Assembly (NCBI GenBank): GCA_030527925.1
Contig: JAUMZW010000002.1
Span: 107,725-171,724 of the forward strand
DNA: 64,000 nucleotides
Reading direction: 5' to 3'
Origin: Streptococcus sp.
GTDB taxonomy: Bacteria; Bacillota; Bacilli; Lactobacillales; Streptococcaceae
Part shown: positions 48,048 through 59,648 of the stretch, in pieces
How the letters are laid out: each line of letters starts with the position of its first letter
Numbering within the stretch: position 1 is the first letter of the stretch
Notes under the pieces: generated by a model
What the model was told of the DNA's origin: nothing
Databases searched by the model: none
What the model saw: only the letters and a program-made list of their open reading frames with translations
Program-made: the position numbers and the translations under genes

Positions 48048-50380
48048 CCTAAATTAACAATAGTAGCACCACTGCCTCCAGCATTTTGTGGTGCATAGGC
48101 AAAGCTTTTAACATGGCGATTTCGTCTTAAGTATTTAGTAACACCGTCTCTAATAACCCCCGTTCCAATACCATGGATGATATCAACTTGAGACAGATTA
48201 TTAAGTAAGGCCTGGTCAATAAAATTATCTAGTGCTTCCATGGCTTCTTCATACCGTTTCCCACGTAAGTCTAATTTAGCACGAGGACCACTTCCAATAG
48301 ATTTTTTCTTAACCACATTAACTTGTTTTTTCTTGACTTTATTTTTTTCCTCATTAGATTTAACAAGGCTAAACTCATCTTCTCTCAATGTCATTTTAAT
48401 AAGACCTACCTGAGCTTCCCAAACCTTATCTTTTACTAACTTTGTTAAAGTTCCATGTTGGCCATAGCTTGTCACAATTATATTATCACCCACTTTCGGT
48501 GCAGCTTTTTTTTTCGCTTTTTTTAAGACCTTATTTTTGGATAAATCAACTTTTGGAGCTAAATTTTTCAACTGTGCTTTAGCTTCAATAACCTCATGTG
48601 GTTTGAGTTGAGATTTATGATGTAAGTTATTTAAAATAGTATTACTCTCTTCTAAAGCTGTCTCAATAATCAACTGTGCTTCCTGACTTGCTTTTTCTAA
48701 CTCTTTGTCACGCGCATGAGAAAACTCATTGTATAGTTTCTTAACAGCTCTATTAAATTTTAAATTTTCTTGCTCAACTTCTTTAATGTGGTCTAATCTT
48801 TTTCTACTCTCTAATGTTTGATGTTCCAATTTTTCAATAATAAGATTCACATCATTATCTTGACTAACCATTGCTTCTGCATCTTTAACAATTATAGGTG
48901 CTAAACCTAATCTTCTCGCAATCTCAAACGCATTTGAACGTCCAGGTACACCTTGCATAAAACGATATGTTGGACTTAGTGTCGTCGTATCAAACTCCAT
49001 ACTAGCATTCTCAACACCCTTTGTCTCAATACCATAAGCTTTTAATTCTGGATAATGAGTAGTAGCCATTGTTTTAATTTGACTAAGACGAAGATGATCT
49101 AAGATAGACATAGCAAGACTGGCTCCCTCTTGAGGGTCTGTTCCTGCCCCTAATTCATCAAAAAGAATAAGACTATCTTTATTTGCTTCTTTTAAGATAG
49201 AAACAATATGGGTCATATGACTTGAGAAAGTCGATAAACTTTGTTCAATAGATTGCTCATCACCTATGTCAGCAAAAATACCTGAAAATATAGCGACTTG
49301 ACTTCCTTTATCAGCAAAAATTGGTAATCCAGATTGAGCCATCAATTGTGTTAGTCCTAAAGTTTTTAACATAATGGTTTTCCCACCTGTATTGGGACCT
49401 GTAATCACTATTACATCTAATTCTTTCCTAAAATAAAGATCATTTGCTACAGGATTTTCTAATAAAGGATGTCGAACATTTAGTAATTGAATATTTTTTT
49501 CTTGATTTAAAAGAGGAAGATTTGCTTGATACTGACGCATCACTAAAAACTTAGCACGTACAAAGTCGATATGACCAAGCAACCATGCATTATTCCTTAA
49601 TTGCAATGCATGTGGTCTTGCAATTTGAGATAATTCCTTTAAAATACGTGAAATTTCAAAACGCTCATCTGCCTTTAATTGAGTAATTTCTTCATTTAAA
49701 TTAACAACAGACCTTGGTTCAATATAAACGGTATTCCCAGATGATGAGATATCATGAACCACACCTGCAAATTTATTACGATAACTATTCTTTACAGGTA
49801 AAACGCTTCTATCATTACGACTAGCAATTATGGTATCTGTTAAATAATCTGCCTTACTTTTTAAAATGTCCAAGAGGATATTTCTAACCATTGATTCATT
49901 TGAAGATATTTTTCGCCTAATCCTCTCCAATTCAGGGCTAGCAAAATTTTCAATATAACCATTATCACTAATTGACTGTAAGGCTCCTTGAAGACTAGGG
50001 AATGTTTCTATTGTCTCAAACAATCTTCCCAACGTCGGAATTTTAACATTCTCCAACTGAGCATAGATTGATTGTACCTTTGCAGAAACTAACAAAATCT
50101 TTTTCAAATCAATCCATTCTGTAAGAGATAAATCAGCCTCTAACTCTAGACGTCTTACTGCCTCAGAAATACTATTTAGTTTCCCAACCTCAAAAGAAGG
50201 AAATTCCTGATAAAAAAGCTCCATGTCTCTCACTTCTTCAAAATAGTGATTAATCTTTTTTATATCTGTAAATGGGGTTAACCCAATCAATTCTTCATAA
50301 GCTTGTTGGGTTTGCAAAAATTCAGCGAATAGTTGCTTAGTTTTTGTGAACTCTAATTGTTCTAAAATTTTTGTGTTCAT
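48044..50380 (-). CDS. mutS2: MutS2 family ATPase / ribosome-rescue endonuclease
   Basis: 778 aa. MutS-like core without mismatch-recognition domain: helical lever region (about 1-300), Walker [10 protein letters not shown] (about 329), [15 protein letters not shown] (Walker B, about 400), [12 protein letters not shown]. Then a long coiled coil (about 510-620), a KOW-like strand region ([15 protein letters not shown]) and a C-terminal Smr domain ([27 protein letters not shown]). MutS2 suppresses recombination and, in B. subtilis, splits collided ribosomes. Downstream of zapA-cvpA in the same orientation. Confidence 0.95.
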   Translation of the reverse strand: MNTKILEQLEFTKTKQLFAEFLQTQQAYEELIGLTPFTDIKKINHYFEEVRDMELFYQEFPSFEVGKLNSISEAVRRLELEADLSLTEWIDLKKILLVSAKVQSIYAQLENVKIPTLGRLFETIETFPSLQGALQSISDNGYIENFASPELERIRRKISSNESMVRNILLDILKSKADYLTDTIIASRNDRSVLPVKNSYRNKFAGVVHDISSSGNTVYIEPRSVVNLNEEITQLKADERFEISRILKELSQIARPHALQLRNNAWLLGHIDFVRAKFLVMRQYQANLPLLNQEKNIQLLNVRHPLLENPVANDLYFRKELDVIVITGPNTGGKTIMLKTLGLTQLMAQSGLPIFADKGSQVAIFSGIFADIGDEQSIEQSLSTFSSHMTHIVSILKEANKDSLILFDELGAGTDPQEGASLAMSILDHLRLSQIKTMATTHYPELKAYGIETKGVENASMEFDTTTLSPTYRFMQGVPGRSNAFEIARRLGLAPIIVKDAEAMVSQDNDVNLIIEKLEHQTLESRKRLDHIKEVEQENLKFNRAVKKLYNEFSHARDKELEKASQEAQLIIETALEESNTILNNLHHKSQLKPHEVIEAKAQLKNLAPKVDLSKNKVLKKAKKKAAPKVGDNIIVTSYGQHGTLTKLVKDKVWEAQVGLIKMTLREDEFSLVKSNEEKNKVKKKQVNVVKKKSIGSGPRAKLDLRGKRYEEAMEALDNFIDQALLNNLSQVDIIHGIGTGVIRDGVTKYLRRNRHVKSFAYAPQNAGGSGATIVNLG

Positions 50381-50456
50381 ATTTTATATATTCTCCAAAA
50401 TGAAAAAGAGGAAAATGGAAAAACTTCTTCTAGAAATTTTTCCATCATCCCAAACG

Positions 50457-50999
50457 CTATAAAGCCAACATCCATAAATGTTGAAGTAAAGATGAAAATA
50501 ATGGAATACCATCAATAAAAAAACGTAATAAAAGGTGTGAACTTAAATAATTCTGAATACCTGATAACGGAACAGTCGATAAAGCTGTCAAAATCATTGC
50601 CATAAATAATAAGCTGACTAACGCAGATAATCCTCCTGCAATACCATTTAAAGTAGGTGAATCTAATGTTTCTAGTGGTAATACATGAGCAAAAACACCA
50701 ATAAGACGAAAAACTAGATATATCACAAGAGTTGTTATAATGAAAGCTACTCCAGCATAATAAATGTTATCAAGTGCAAAAAGATTTACAGACTTAAAAA
50801 AGTTAACCGATACTCCTTCGACAGGATTCGAGTATGGAATCCATAATGCAATCTTTTTTGCTAAAGACAAATAGGATACCCTAGCCACTAAAAATGCTAC
50901 CACAGCGCCAAAAGTATACAATCCTTGTAAGATAATTCCTCTACTATAACCTAAGTAAAATTGCCATAATAATACCATTATAATTATTAAATTAATCAT
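50457..50999 (-). CDS. cvpA: CvpA family membrane protein
   Basis: 180 aa with four hydrophobic segments (about 2-20, 25-45, 77-105, 118-145); MINLIIIMVLLWQFYLGYSRGIILQGL is the family's opening. CvpA was named for colicin V production; in Firmicutes its job is unclear, perhaps envelope related. It overlaps the ZapA-like gene by 8 nt and lies 76 nt before mutS2, the standard streptococcal order. Confidence 0.88.
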   Translation of the reverse strand: MINLIIIMVLLWQFYLGYSRGIILQGLYTFGAVVAFLVARVSYLSLAKKIALWIPYSNPVEGVSVNFFKSVNLFALDNIYYAGVAFIITTLVIYLVFRLIGVFAHVLPLETLDSPTLNGIAGGLSALVSLLFMAMILTALSTVPLSGIQNYLSSHLLLRFFIDGIPLFSSLLQHLWMLAL

Positions 51000-51294
51000 C
51001 TACGTCCTCTGTCTCTATAGAAGTTTCCGCATATTTCTGGCGGAGTTCTAACAATTCTCTCTCAACTTTCTCATGCTCAATTTCTCGTGATAATTGTACC
51101 TCTAAAGAATTAATAGCAAGCAAGATAGCAATGGTCTCATCATCTGCATTTGGCATTTTCTCTTTCAAAACTAGGTATTTATCTTTGGCGATACGTTCGA
51201 CTTCCTCCATAAAAAGATTATCCTTGTCGGTAATCAAGGTATATTTTTTGCCACCAAACTCAATCTTATAACGGTTATTTTTTGAATTTTTCAT
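50992..51294 (-). CDS. zapA: ZapA-like cell division protein
   Basis: 100 aa. NRYKIEFGGKKYTLITDKD (N-terminal beta domain) and a C-terminal coiled coil (about 55-95, LAINSLEVQLSREIEHEKVERELLELRQKY) match ZapA, which bundles FtsZ filaments. Acidic C-terminal tail. It is divergent from rnhC and heads the zapA-cvpA-mutS2 string. Confidence 0.87.
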   Translation of the reverse strand: MKNSKNNRYKIEFGGKKYTLITDKDNLFMEEVERIAKDKYLVLKEKMPNADDETIAILLAINSLEVQLSREIEHEKVERELLELRQKYAETSIETEDVDD

Positions 51295-51447
51295 ACAGTC
51301 ACCTCTTTGTTAGTATTATACCTTAAAAATAGCATTTAGTAAAAAGCTTAAAATAGTAGTAAAAGTCTTGACTCTCATTAAAAATATTTTAGTTTTTCAT
51401 TCATTTATTTGACCACTTCTTTTTAAATTTATGATAAAATATTTTTT

Positions 51448-52356
51448 ATGAATAACTATGTTTTAAAATTAAATCAGGGACAACAAGTACAACTCAAAAA
51501 AAATTTTGGGGCAAAGCAAATATCATCAAAAAACCCTTATGTAGATTTTGCTGCAAGGCTTGATGGCGTAACTGTTATTCTCTACACTTCATCCAAAGTA
51601 GTATTCCAAGGACCTCATGCAAAAGAATTAGCAAGTAAATATGGCTTTATTGAGGAAGATATTGATGATATCAAGTCTGACACAATCACCCATCAAGACA
51701 TGCCAATGATTGGTACTGATGAAGTTGGAAACGGTTCTTATTTTGGAGGATTAGCAGTTGTTGCTAGCTATGTCGAGCCTGAACAACATGATTTTTTAAA
51801 ACAATTAGGTGTTGGGGACTCTAAGCAGTTAACAGATTCAAGAATCAGACAGTTAGCTCCAATCTTAAAAGACAAAATACAGCATAAATCACTTCTTCTC
51901 TTCCCAGAGAAATACAATCAACTTGTTGGAGATGGTAAACCATATAATGCTGTTTCTATAAAAGTGGCGCTCCACAATCAAGCTATCTTTTTACTTTTAC
52001 AACAAGATATTAAACCGCAAAAAATTGTTATTGATGCTTTTACCAGTCTCAAAAATTATAGAAAATACGAATCCCTTGAGAAAAATCATTTTTCTAACCC
52101 TTTAACTCTAGAAGAAAAAGCCGAAGGGAAATATTTAGCCGTTGCAGTAAGTTCGATTATTGCAAGGGATCTATTCTTAGAAAACTTAGACAATTTAGGT
52201 AAGAAAGTTGGATTGATACTTCCTAGTGGAGCTGGAAATAAATCCGATGTAATTGCTTGTCAACTTTTAAAATCTTACGGTTTAACTGGTCTTGAAAAAA
52301 CTGCTAAAATACACTTTGCCAACACCAAAAAGGCAATTAACTTATCAAAAAAATAG
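51448..52356 (+). CDS. rnhC: Ribonuclease HIII
   Basis: 302 aa. Cleaves RNA in RNA-DNA hybrids. The N-terminal TBP-like domain (1-85, with [15 protein letters not shown]) is typical of HIII, followed by the RNase H fold: [13 protein letters not shown] (first catalytic Asp-Glu, about 89), [18 protein letters not shown] (about 190) and [14 protein letters not shown]. The start is an ATG at 51448 with TATAAAATAT just upstream. First of rnhC-lepB-recD2. Confidence 0.95.
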   Translation: MNNYVLKLNQGQQVQLKKNFGAKQISSKNPYVDFAARLDGVTVILYTSSKVVFQGPHAKELASKYGFIEEDIDDIKSDTITHQDMPMIGTDEVGNGSYFGGLAVVASYVEPEQHDFLKQLGVGDSKQLTDSRIRQLAPILKDKIQHKSLLLFPEKYNQLVGDGKPYNAVSIKVALHNQAIFLLLQQDIKPQKIVIDAFTSLKNYRKYESLEKNHFSNPLTLEEKAEGKYLAVAVSSIIARDLFLENLDNLGKKVGLILPSGAGNKSDVIACQLLKSYGLTGLEKTAKIHFANTKKAINLSKK

Positions 52357-52364
52357 GAAAATAT

Positions 52365-52958
52365 ATGAAATCATTTATCAAAGAATGGGGTATTTTTACA
52401 CTCTTTATATTACTAATATTACTATCAAGACTATTCTTATGGAATCTTGTCATTGTGGACGGTCATTCTATGGATCCTACACTTGCTAACAAAGAACGTC
52501 TCGTTGTATTAACAAAAACAAAAATTGACCGCTATGATATTGTTGTTGCTGAAGAGACTGATAACGGTAAGCGTAAAGAAATTGTCAAACGTGTTATTGG
52601 AATGCCTGGTGATAAAATCACCTTTAAAGATGACCAGCTATATGTAAACAATAAAAAAGTTGACGAGACATACCTCTCTCAATTCAAATCAGCCTTTAAA
52701 AAAGATAAGCTACAAAAAACCTATTCTTACAATAAATTTTTCCAACAATTAGCAAAAGCTTCAAATGCCTTTACAACAGATAATCAAGGAAACACTAATT
52801 TTACGGTAACTGTATCTGAAGGTGAATATTATCTCTTAGGAGATGACCGTATTGTCTCTAAGGATAGTCGTGAAGTAGGTACTTTCAAACGTAGTGCCAT
52901 CAAAGGTGAAGTGAAATTCCGTTTTTGGCCATTTAAACGTATGGGTATATTAAAATAG
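52365..52958 (+). CDS. lepB: Signal peptidase I
   Basis: 197 aa. One N-terminal membrane helix (about 8-28) and an extracellular catalytic domain that removes Sec signal peptides. Catalytic Ser in VDGHSMDPTL (about 39) and Lys in IVKRVIGMPGDKI (about 75), then GEYYLLGDDRIVSKDSR, are the SPase I boxes. The GDDR box contains V where many have N(S/R)xDSR. 8 nt after rnhC, so co-transcribed. Confidence 0.94.
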   Translation: MKSFIKEWGIFTLFILLILLSRLFLWNLVIVDGHSMDPTLANKERLVVLTKTKIDRYDIVVAEETDNGKRKEIVKRVIGMPGDKITFKDDQLYVNNKKVDETYLSQFKSAFKKDKLQKTYSYNKFFQQLAKASNAFTTDNQGNTNFTVTVSEGEYYLLGDDRIVSKDSREVGTFKRSAIKGEVKFRFWPFKRMGILK

Positions 52959-53022
52959 TCTTAAAGACAGCGACAGTCACTTGATATTTGTCCTGTCTTC
53001 TTTTTATTCAAAGGAAAATGAA

Positions 53023-55368
53023 ATGGAAATTTTTGTCTCTGGAACCATCACCAGAATAATATTTGAAAACGCAAGTAATTTTTTCAAGATACTCGTCCTT
53101 GAAATTGAAGATACTAACAGTGAATTTGATGATTTTGAAATAATAGTGACTGGGAGCATGGCTGATATTATCGAAAACGAGCATTATACTTTTTGGGGAG
53201 AGTTAACGAGACACCCTAAATATGGTGAACAATTAAAAGTAAGCCACTATGAGCGTGCTAAACCATCAGCAAATGGCTTAATTAGTTATTTTTCAAGTGA
53301 ACACTTTAAAGGGATAGGTAAAAAAACTGCCGAGAAAATAGTTGACCTATACGGCGAAAATACAATTGATGCTATTTTAGAAGACCCAAGTAAACTAGAT
53401 AATCTTTCAGGTCTTTCTAAAGTTAACAAGGAGCGTTTCATCCTAACCTTAAAAACAAACTATGGTACTGAACAAATTATTTCTCAACTCGCTAAATACA
53501 ATATCTCAACAAAACTAGCACTCCAAATTCATGACAAGTATAAAGAAAAGACATTAGATATCATTCAAGATAATCCATATCAACTGGTTGAAGAGATCCA
53601 GGGTATCGGCTTTAAAATTGCAGATCAACTTGCTGAACAAATTGGTATTGACACACATTCTAAAAAACGTTACCAGGCAGCCCTTATTCATACACTACTA
53701 GAGAGTTGCCTTAGTAGTGGTGATACCTATGTAGCATCACTAGATCTCCTACGGGAAGCTATTTCACTTTTGGAAAATTCACGTCCTATTGAATTGAATC
53801 CTAAAGAGGTAGCAGATGAAATTAGTACCATCATCTCAGAAGGTAAAGTTCAATTAATTGACGACAAAATTTTCGCCAATACACTTGCATTTGCAGAACA
53901 AGGTATAAAAAAAAATATTTGTCGTATCCTAGAACAGGAATTAGAAGAAAATATTCCTAAAACTAAAATAAACCAGATTATCGAAACACTTGAAAATAAA
54001 AACAACATCTCCTATGATGCCGTTCAAAAAGAAGCAATCTCAAAAGCGATAAATAGCAAAGTCTTTATACTAACAGGAGGACCAGGAACAGGAAAAACAA
54101 CCGTTATTAATGGATTTATCCAAACCTATGCTAAGATACATAAAATAGACCTACAAAAAACAGAACTCCCAATCTTACTAGCTGCACCAACTGGTCGCGC
54201 AGCAAGGCGAATGAATGAATTGACAGGGCTTCCTAGTGCTACGATTCATCGACATCTGGGATTAAATGGCGATAATGATTACCAGTCTTTAGAGGACTAC
54301 CTAGATTGTGAGTTAATCATCATTGATGAATTTTCTATGGTGGATACTTGGCTAGCTAATCAACTTTTAGGAGCTATTTCATCAGGAACTCAAGTCGTTA
54401 TCGTTGGAGATGCTGACCAATTACCATCTGTTGGACCAGGACAAGTTTTAAATGATCTGTTAAACATACCAATTATTCCTAAGGTGACATTAACAAAAAT
54501 TTTTCGTCAATCTGACGAATCAACTATTGTATCCTTGGCAAATGATATTAGACAAGGCTATTTGCCAGATGATTTTACACAAAAAAAGGCTGACCGTTCA
54601 TTTTTTGAAGCTCAAACCGTATATATTCCTGATATGATTGCTAAAATTGTCATAGCAGCTCTAAAAAGTGGAATTGATAAAGAGGAAATTCAAATACTTG
54701 CTCCGATGTATAAAGGGCAAGCTGGTATTAATAACCTTAATCAAATCATGCAAAATCTTTTAAATCCTTTAGAAGAATCATTAGAATTCCAATTTAACGA
54801 CCAAGTATTTCGAAAAGGTGACAAAATCCTACACTTAGTAAATGATGCCCAAGCCAATGTTTTTAATGGTGATATCGGATATATTACTGATCTAGTGCCA
54901 TCCAAATATACTGACTCTAAACAAGATGAGATAATCATGAACTTTGATGGCATTGAAATCATTTATCCTAGAAATGACTGGCTAAAAATAACGCTTGCTT
55001 ATGCTATGAGTATTCATAAATCACAAGGAAGCGAGTTCCAAGTTGTCATTCTTCCTATCACTAAACAAGGAGGACGAATGTTACAGCGTAATCTTATCTA
55101 TACTGCTATTACAAGAAGTAAGAGTAAGCTTATTCTTCTCGGTGAAGAAGCTGCGTTTAGCTTTGCTGCAAAAAACACAGGTACGAAACGTCATACATAT
55201 CTGATCCAACGTTTTACTGATGACATCACGACAGACAGCTTGTCAAAAGAAGAAAGTCAACAAGAAAACATCATTGAAGAATTTATTCTAACTCCCGATA
55301 ATCTTACTGATATAGATCCACTGATTGGATTAACAGATACTGATTTTAAGGATTTTTTTGGAAAATAA
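53023..55368 (+). CDS. recD2: RecD2 (RecD-like) DNA helicase
   Basis: 781 aa. 5'-3' superfamily 1B helicase working in repair without RecBC. N-terminal OB-like domain (FVSGTITRIIFENASNFFKI), tandem helix-hairpin-helix region (FKGIGKKTAEKIV, EIQGIGFKIADQLA), Walker A LTGGPGTGKTT (about 347), APTGRAARRMNELTG, IIDEFSMVD (Walker B), VGDADQLPSVGPG and the final SIHKSQGSEFQ (motif V/VI region). AAGGA is 7 nt before the ATG at 53023; the frame is open 14 codons further but has no site. Third gene after lepB. Confidence 0.94.
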   Translation: MEIFVSGTITRIIFENASNFFKILVLEIEDTNSEFDDFEIIVTGSMADIIENEHYTFWGELTRHPKYGEQLKVSHYERAKPSANGLISYFSSEHFKGIGKKTAEKIVDLYGENTIDAILEDPSKLDNLSGLSKVNKERFILTLKTNYGTEQIISQLAKYNISTKLALQIHDKYKEKTLDIIQDNPYQLVEEIQGIGFKIADQLAEQIGIDTHSKKRYQAALIHTLLESCLSSGDTYVASLDLLREAISLLENSRPIELNPKEVADEISTIISEGKVQLIDDKIFANTLAFAEQGIKKNICRILEQELEENIPKTKINQIIETLENKNNISYDAVQKEAISKAINSKVFILTGGPGTGKTTVINGFIQTYAKIHKIDLQKTELPILLAAPTGRAARRMNELTGLPSATIHRHLGLNGDNDYQSLEDYLDCELIIIDEFSMVDTWLANQLLGAISSGTQVVIVGDADQLPSVGPGQVLNDLLNIPIIPKVTLTKIFRQSDESTIVSLANDIRQGYLPDDFTQKKADRSFFEAQTVYIPDMIAKIVIAALKSGIDKEEIQILAPMYKGQAGINNLNQIMQNLLNPLEESLEFQFNDQVFRKGDKILHLVNDAQANVFNGDIGYITDLVPSKYTDSKQDEIIMNFDGIEIIYPRNDWLKITLAYAMSIHKSQGSEFQVVILPITKQGGRMLQRNLIYTAITRSKSKLILLGEEAAFSFAAKNTGTKRHTYLIQRFTDDITTDSLSKEESQQENIIEEFILTPDNLTDIDPLIGLTDTDFKDFFGK

Positions 55369-55434
55369 TAAATTAATATTGTTTTATTACTACAATTATA
55401 CTATACTTAGGACAATAGACAAAGGAAAACTATC

Positions 55435-55923
55435 ATGACTTCATACGAAACTATTAAACGACGTTTTAAATCCTGCAACATCGGACTCATTGTTATTAAT
55501 TCCATTAGTTTAATTATAAATGTTCTTGGTATTATTGGATTATTTTTTATCAAAGCCAACCTTGATAACTCAAAATTTACTTCTAATTACACTAAAGAAC
55601 AATTAAGCGTTCTTAAAGAATCTGTTTCAGACTTTACTTTATTTATTATTGCTCTAACAATTATTATTCAAATAATTGTCTTAATTTATTCAGTTCTTAA
55701 TTTAAGTGCAATCAAGAATAACCAATCGATTAATCTCTTCCCTTATTATTTGGGCTTCGCCTTAGTCGCTGTCTCTACCCTACTAAGTATTGTTACCAAC
55801 TTTTCTCTCATGAATTTGGTAATTCAACTCCTAATAATGGCACTGTATTACTTTAACTACCACTATTCCAATATTTTTAATAACCGTCCATCTGAAAACT
55901 TTGATGTAGATAGTGTTTCCTAA
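55435..55923 (+). CDS. Hypothetical four-helix membrane protein
   Basis: 162 aa with four hydrophobic segments (about 13-42, 69-92, 100-120, 121-143) and a short extracellular loop (about 43-67, KANLDNSKFTSNYTKEQLSVLK). The N-terminus is basic (KRRFKSCN), the C-terminus polar. AAAGGAAA lies before the ATG. No family recognised. It ends at a terminator shared with dinB and is likely a separate unit from recD2 (65-nt gap). Function unknown. Confidence 0.65.
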   Translation: MTSYETIKRRFKSCNIGLIVINSISLIINVLGIIGLFFIKANLDNSKFTSNYTKEQLSVLKESVSDFTLFIIALTIIIQIIVLIYSVLNLSAIKNNQSINLFPYYLGFALVAVSTLLSIVTNFSLMNLVIQLLIMALYYFNYHYSNIFNNRPSENFDVDSVS

Positions 55924-55935
55924 AAATATCTTCAT

Positions 55936-55967
55936 AAAAAACTGCTAGTATTTCCTAGCAGTTTTTT
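55936..55967. terminator. Bidirectional terminator between the four-helix protein gene and dinB
   Basis: AAAAAACTGCTAG / CTAGCAGTTTTTT with a 6-nt loop. The dinB stop codon lies in its right arm. Confidence 0.85.
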
Positions 55968-57060
55968 AAATTCCTAATAAAATATCATATTTATCTTCTT
56001 CCAAGATTGACATAGACACCCCGACTAAACGGATGCCAAGTTGATTCTCATCTAGCTGAGTATACAGTTTTTTAGCAAATTGAGTGATTTTTTCACTATT
56101 TTGAGTCATTTCTGATAAAGTCATTCTTTTTGTAATGGTTTTAAAGTCAGCATAGCGAATTTTTAAAGTAAGTACTTTTCCAACTTTTTCTTGCTTTTCT
56201 AACATCATTGCAACTCTTATCGCATTTTTTTCTATTTCATCTAAAACATCTTCGTCATTTTCAAGGAGTTTTCTATAAGTTCTCTCACTTCCTACAGACT
56301 TTCGTTTGCGATTAGGCTCAACTTTAGCATTATGAATTCCTCTAGCCTTACGATATAAATCATAACCAAACTTTCCAAATCGGTCAATAAGTTCCATTTC
56401 TGAGACACTCAATAAGTCTTCACCAGTAAATATCCCCATACTATGAAGCTCTTGAACTGATTTTTTCCCAACACCGTAAAATTTTTCAATGGGTAATCGT
56501 TTTAGAAAATTTTCAGCTTCGTCTGGTGTAATAACTGTTAACCCTTTAGGTTTTTCATAATCACTAGCTAATTTAGCGATAAATTTATTATAAGAAATCC
56601 CCGCAGAACAAGTTAGTGCCAACTCGGCCCATATATCATACTGGATTAGTTTAGCAACCTTAATCGCAGATTTTATTCCAAAATGATTTTTTGTCACATC
56701 AAGATAAGCCTCATCAATACTTAGTGGTTCAACTAAATCTGTATATTTTTTAAAAATCTCACGAATAGACTGACCTACCTCTTTGTAATACTCATAACGT
56801 CCTGGTAAAAAAATAGCATGTGGACACCTTTTAAGAGCTTCTTTGGAACTCATTGCAGAATGAATACCAAATGCACGTGCTTCATAATTGCACGTTGATA
56901 CAACTCCTCTTCCTCCTGTTTGTCTAGGGTCATTTCCAATAACAACAGGTTTTCCTTTTAAAGAAGGGTCATCTCGTACTTCAACAGCAGCAAAAAATGC
57001 ATCCATATCAATATGAATAATTTTACGACTAGTATCATTTATTAATGGAAAAACTAGCAT
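55966..57060 (-). CDS. dinB: DNA polymerase IV (Y-family)
   Basis: 364 aa. Error-prone translesion polymerase. Seen: [19 protein letters not shown] (metal Asp pair, 14-32), [25 protein letters not shown] (catalytic Asp-Glu, about 110), [17 protein letters not shown], helix-hairpin-helix [17 protein letters not shown] and a C-terminal little-finger domain (about 240-350). The start is the ATG at 57060, with a GGGGG-type ribosome site. Divergent from pflB; the shared region holds a strong inverted repeat that may control one or both genes. Confidence 0.95.
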   Translation of the reverse strand: MLVFPLINDTSRKIIHIDMDAFFAAVEVRDDPSLKGKPVVIGNDPRQTGGRGVVSTCNYEARAFGIHSAMSSKEALKRCPHAIFLPGRYEYYKEVGQSIREIFKKYTDLVEPLSIDEAYLDVTKNHFGIKSAIKVAKLIQYDIWAELALTCSAGISYNKFIAKLASDYEKPKGLTVITPDEAENFLKRLPIEKFYGVGKKSVQELHSMGIFTGEDLLSVSEMELIDRFGKFGYDLYRKARGIHNAKVEPNRKRKSVGSERTYRKLLENDEDVLDEIEKNAIRVAMMLEKQEKVGKVLTLKIRYADFKTITKRMTLSEMTQNSEKITQFAKKLYTQLDENQLGIRLVGVSMSILEEDKYDILLGI

Positions 57061-57102
57061 TTTTCCCCCTTTTTTTTCAATACATTATATTAATTTATTG
57101 AA

Positions 57103-57146
57103 TTTTATAATACAGTTTCAAAAACTGTTATAACTGTATTATAAAA
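57103..57146. promoter_or_regulatory. Operator-like inverted repeat between dinB and pflB
   Basis: Two perfect 15-bp arms (TTTTATAATACAGTT and AACTGTATTATAAAA) surround a 14-bp centre. ACTGT-type half-sites occur three times (57112-57117, 57124-57128, 57132-57137), including an inner CAGTTT/AAACTG repeat at 57113-57127. The form suggests a protein-binding site rather than a terminator, as it has no ending U-run and lies upstream of both genes. The regulator is unknown. Confidence 0.6.
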
Positions 57147-57174
57147 GTTTTTAATAAATGTCAAGTTTTTTATC

Positions 57175-57202
57175 TTAGCAACCGTTTACTTTGTGATACA
57201 AT
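57175..57202 (+). promoter_or_regulatory. Probable pflB promoter
   Basis: TTAGCA, 16-nt spacer, TACAAT, followed about 50 nt later by the AAGGAG ribosome site of pflB. Confidence 0.45.
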
Positions 57203-57251
57203 TAATGTGTAAAAGTAATACCTAGCTATTACTAGAATAAGGAGATAACAA

Positions 57252-59570
57252 ATGGCAACTGTAAAAACAAATACAGATATCTTTGAACAAGCTTGGGAAG
57301 GTTTCAAAGGAACTGACTGGCAAGATAAAGCAAGTGTCACTCGCTTTGTTCAAAGCAACTACACACCTTACGATGGAGATGAAAGTTTCCTAGCTGGTCC
57401 GACTGAACGTTCACTTCATGTGAAGAAAATCATTGAAGAAACTAAAGCACACTACGAAGAAACTCGTTTCCCAATGGATATCGACCGTGCAACTTCAATT
57501 GCTGATATACCTGCAGGTTTTATTGATAAAGACAATGAGCTTATCTTTGGGATTCAAAATGATGAGTTGTTCAAACTAAACTTCATGCCACGTGGTGGTA
57601 TCCGTATGGCTGAAACAACTCTTATCGAGAACGGATATGAGCCAAGTCCACTTCTACATGAAATCTACACTAAACATGCTACAACTGTAAACGATGGTAT
57701 TTTCCGTGCTTACACTTCTGATATTCGTCGTGCACGCCACTCTCACCACGTTTCTGGTCTTCCAGATGCTTATTCTCGTGGACGTATCATTGGTATGTAT
57801 GCTCGTCTTGCAGTTTATGGTGCAGATTACCTCATGCAAGAAAAAGTAAATGATTGGAATTCAATTACTGAAATCGATGAAGAATCAATTCGTCTTCGTG
57901 AAGAAATCAATATGCAATACCAAGCACTTGCTGATGTCGTAAAACTTGGTGATAGTTATGGTGTTGATGTTCGTAAACCAGCCATGAATACAAAAGAAGC
58001 TATCCAATGGGTTAACATTGCTTTCATGGCAGTATGTCGTGTCATCAACGGTGCCGCAACTTCTCTTGGACGTGTACCAATCGTTCTTGATATCTATGCA
58101 GAACGTGACTTAGCACGTGGAACATTTACAGAATCAGAAATCCAAGAATTTGTTGATGACTTCGTTCTTAAACTTCGTACAGTTAAATTCGCTCGTACAA
58201 AAGCATTTGACGAAATCTACTCAGGTGACCCAACATTCTTAACAACTTCTATGGCTGGTATGGGTAACGATGGCCGTCACCGTGTTACAAAAATGGACTT
58301 CCGTTTCTTAAATACACTTGACAACATCGGAAACTCTCCAGAACCTAACTTGACAGTACTTTGGACTGACAAACTTCCTTATCCATTCCGTAGATATTGT
58401 ATGAAGATGAGTCATAAACACTCTTCAATCCAATATGAAGGCGTTACAACAATGGCTAAAGATGGTTATGGTGAAATGTCATGTATCTCATGCTGTGTGT
58501 CTCCACTTGATCCAGAAAGTGAAGAAAAACGCCATAATATTCAATACTTTGGAGCTCGTGTAAACGTTCTTAAAGCTCTTCTTTCAAGTTGGAATAACGG
58601 ATATGACGATGTTCATAAAGACTACAAAGTATTTGACTGTGTTGAACCAAATAACTCTGAAATATTCGAATATGACGATGTAATCAAAAACTTTGAAAAA
58701 GCTCTTGACTGGTTAACTGATACTTATGTAGATGCTATGAATATCATTCACTACATGACTGATAAATATAACTATGAAGCAGTACAAATGGCATTCTTAC
58801 CATCAGTTTTACGCGCTAACATGGGATTTGGTATCTGTGGATTTGCCAACACTGTTGACTCACTATCAGCTATTAAATATGCTCAAGTTAAACCAATTCG
58901 TGATGAAGACGGATTTATCTACGACTACGAAGTAACTGGTGATTTCCCACGTTATGGTGAAGATGATGACCGTGTAGATGACATTGCTAAATGGTTGATG
59001 GAAGCATTCTTTACTCGTTTGAACAAACACAAACTATACAAAAATGCTGAAGCAACAGTTTCAATTCTTACAATTACATCAAACGTTGCTTACTCTAAAC
59101 AAACAGCTAACTCTCCAGTACACCGTGGTGTATTCTTAAACGAAGATGGTTCAGTCAATACTTCTAAAGTTGAATTCTTCCCACCAGGTGCAAACCCAAC
59201 ATCTAAAGCTCGCGGTGGATGGTTACAAAACTTAAATTCACTTTCTAAACTAAACTTCAAACATGCTAATGACGGTATCTCATTAACAACACAAGTTTCA
59301 CCTCGTGCTCTTGGTAAAACTTTTGACGAACAAGTAGATAACCTTGTTACAATCCTTGATGGTTACTTTGAACATGGTGGACAACACGTTAACTTGAACG
59401 TTATGGACTTAAATGATGTTTATGAAAAAATTATGGCTGGTGAAGATGTTATCGTTCGTATCTCTGGATACTGTGTAAACACTAAATACCTTACTAAAGA
59501 ACAAAAAATGGAATTAACACAACGTGTCTTCCACGAAGTTCTTTCAATGGACGATGCTCTAAACGCATAA
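57252..59570 (+). CDS. pflB: Formate C-acetyltransferase (pyruvate formate-lyase)
   Basis: 772 aa. Glycyl-radical enzyme that splits pyruvate and CoA into formate and acetyl-CoA in anaerobic mixed-acid fermentation. Seen: catalytic Cys414-Cys415 in [11 protein letters not shown] and the radical Gly739 in [12 protein letters not shown] near the C-terminus; the HxNLNVMD block (about 716) is typical. Complete. Needs a PflA activase, which is not in the window. Codon use is strongly biased toward preferred codons, consistent with high expression. Confidence 0.98.
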   Translation: MATVKTNTDIFEQAWEGFKGTDWQDKASVTRFVQSNYTPYDGDESFLAGPTERSLHVKKIIEETKAHYEETRFPMDIDRATSIADIPAGFIDKDNELIFGIQNDELFKLNFMPRGGIRMAETTLIENGYEPSPLLHEIYTKHATTVNDGIFRAYTSDIRRARHSHHVSGLPDAYSRGRIIGMYARLAVYGADYLMQEKVNDWNSITEIDEESIRLREEINMQYQALADVVKLGDSYGVDVRKPAMNTKEAIQWVNIAFMAVCRVINGAATSLGRVPIVLDIYAERDLARGTFTESEIQEFVDDFVLKLRTVKFARTKAFDEIYSGDPTFLTTSMAGMGNDGRHRVTKMDFRFLNTLDNIGNSPEPNLTVLWTDKLPYPFRRYCMKMSHKHSSIQYEGVTTMAKDGYGEMSCISCCVSPLDPESEEKRHNIQYFGARVNVLKALLSSWNNGYDDVHKDYKVFDCVEPNNSEIFEYDDVIKNFEKALDWLTDTYVDAMNIIHYMTDKYNYEAVQMAFLPSVLRANMGFGICGFANTVDSLSAIKYAQVKPIRDEDGFIYDYEVTGDFPRYGEDDDRVDDIAKWLMEAFFTRLNKHKLYKNAEATVSILTITSNVAYSKQTANSPVHRGVFLNEDGSVNTSKVEFFPPGANPTSKARGGWLQNLNSLSKLNFKHANDGISLTTQVSPRALGKTFDEQVDNLVTILDGYFEHGGQHVNLNVMDLNDVYEKIMAGEDVIVRISGYCVNTKYLTKEQKMELTQRVFHEVLSMDDALNA

Positions 59571-59578
59571 TCTATAAC

Positions 59579-59608
59579 AAAAACCTGAGCTTAATCTCAG
59601 GTTTTTTT
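59579..59608 (+). terminator. Terminator after pflB
   Basis: AAAAACCTGAG / CTCAGGTTTTTTT with a 6-nt loop, 8 nt after the stop. Confidence 0.88.
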
Positions 59609-59623
59609 GTGTATTCAAATATA

Positions 59624-59648
59624 ACAAAAAAGAGCAATTAGCTCTTTA
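59624..59648 (-). terminator. Terminator after the serine hydrolase gene
   Basis: AAAGAGC / GCTCTTT with a 5-nt loop and a T6 run on the minus strand; the hydrolase stop codon overlaps the stem. Confidence 0.65.
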
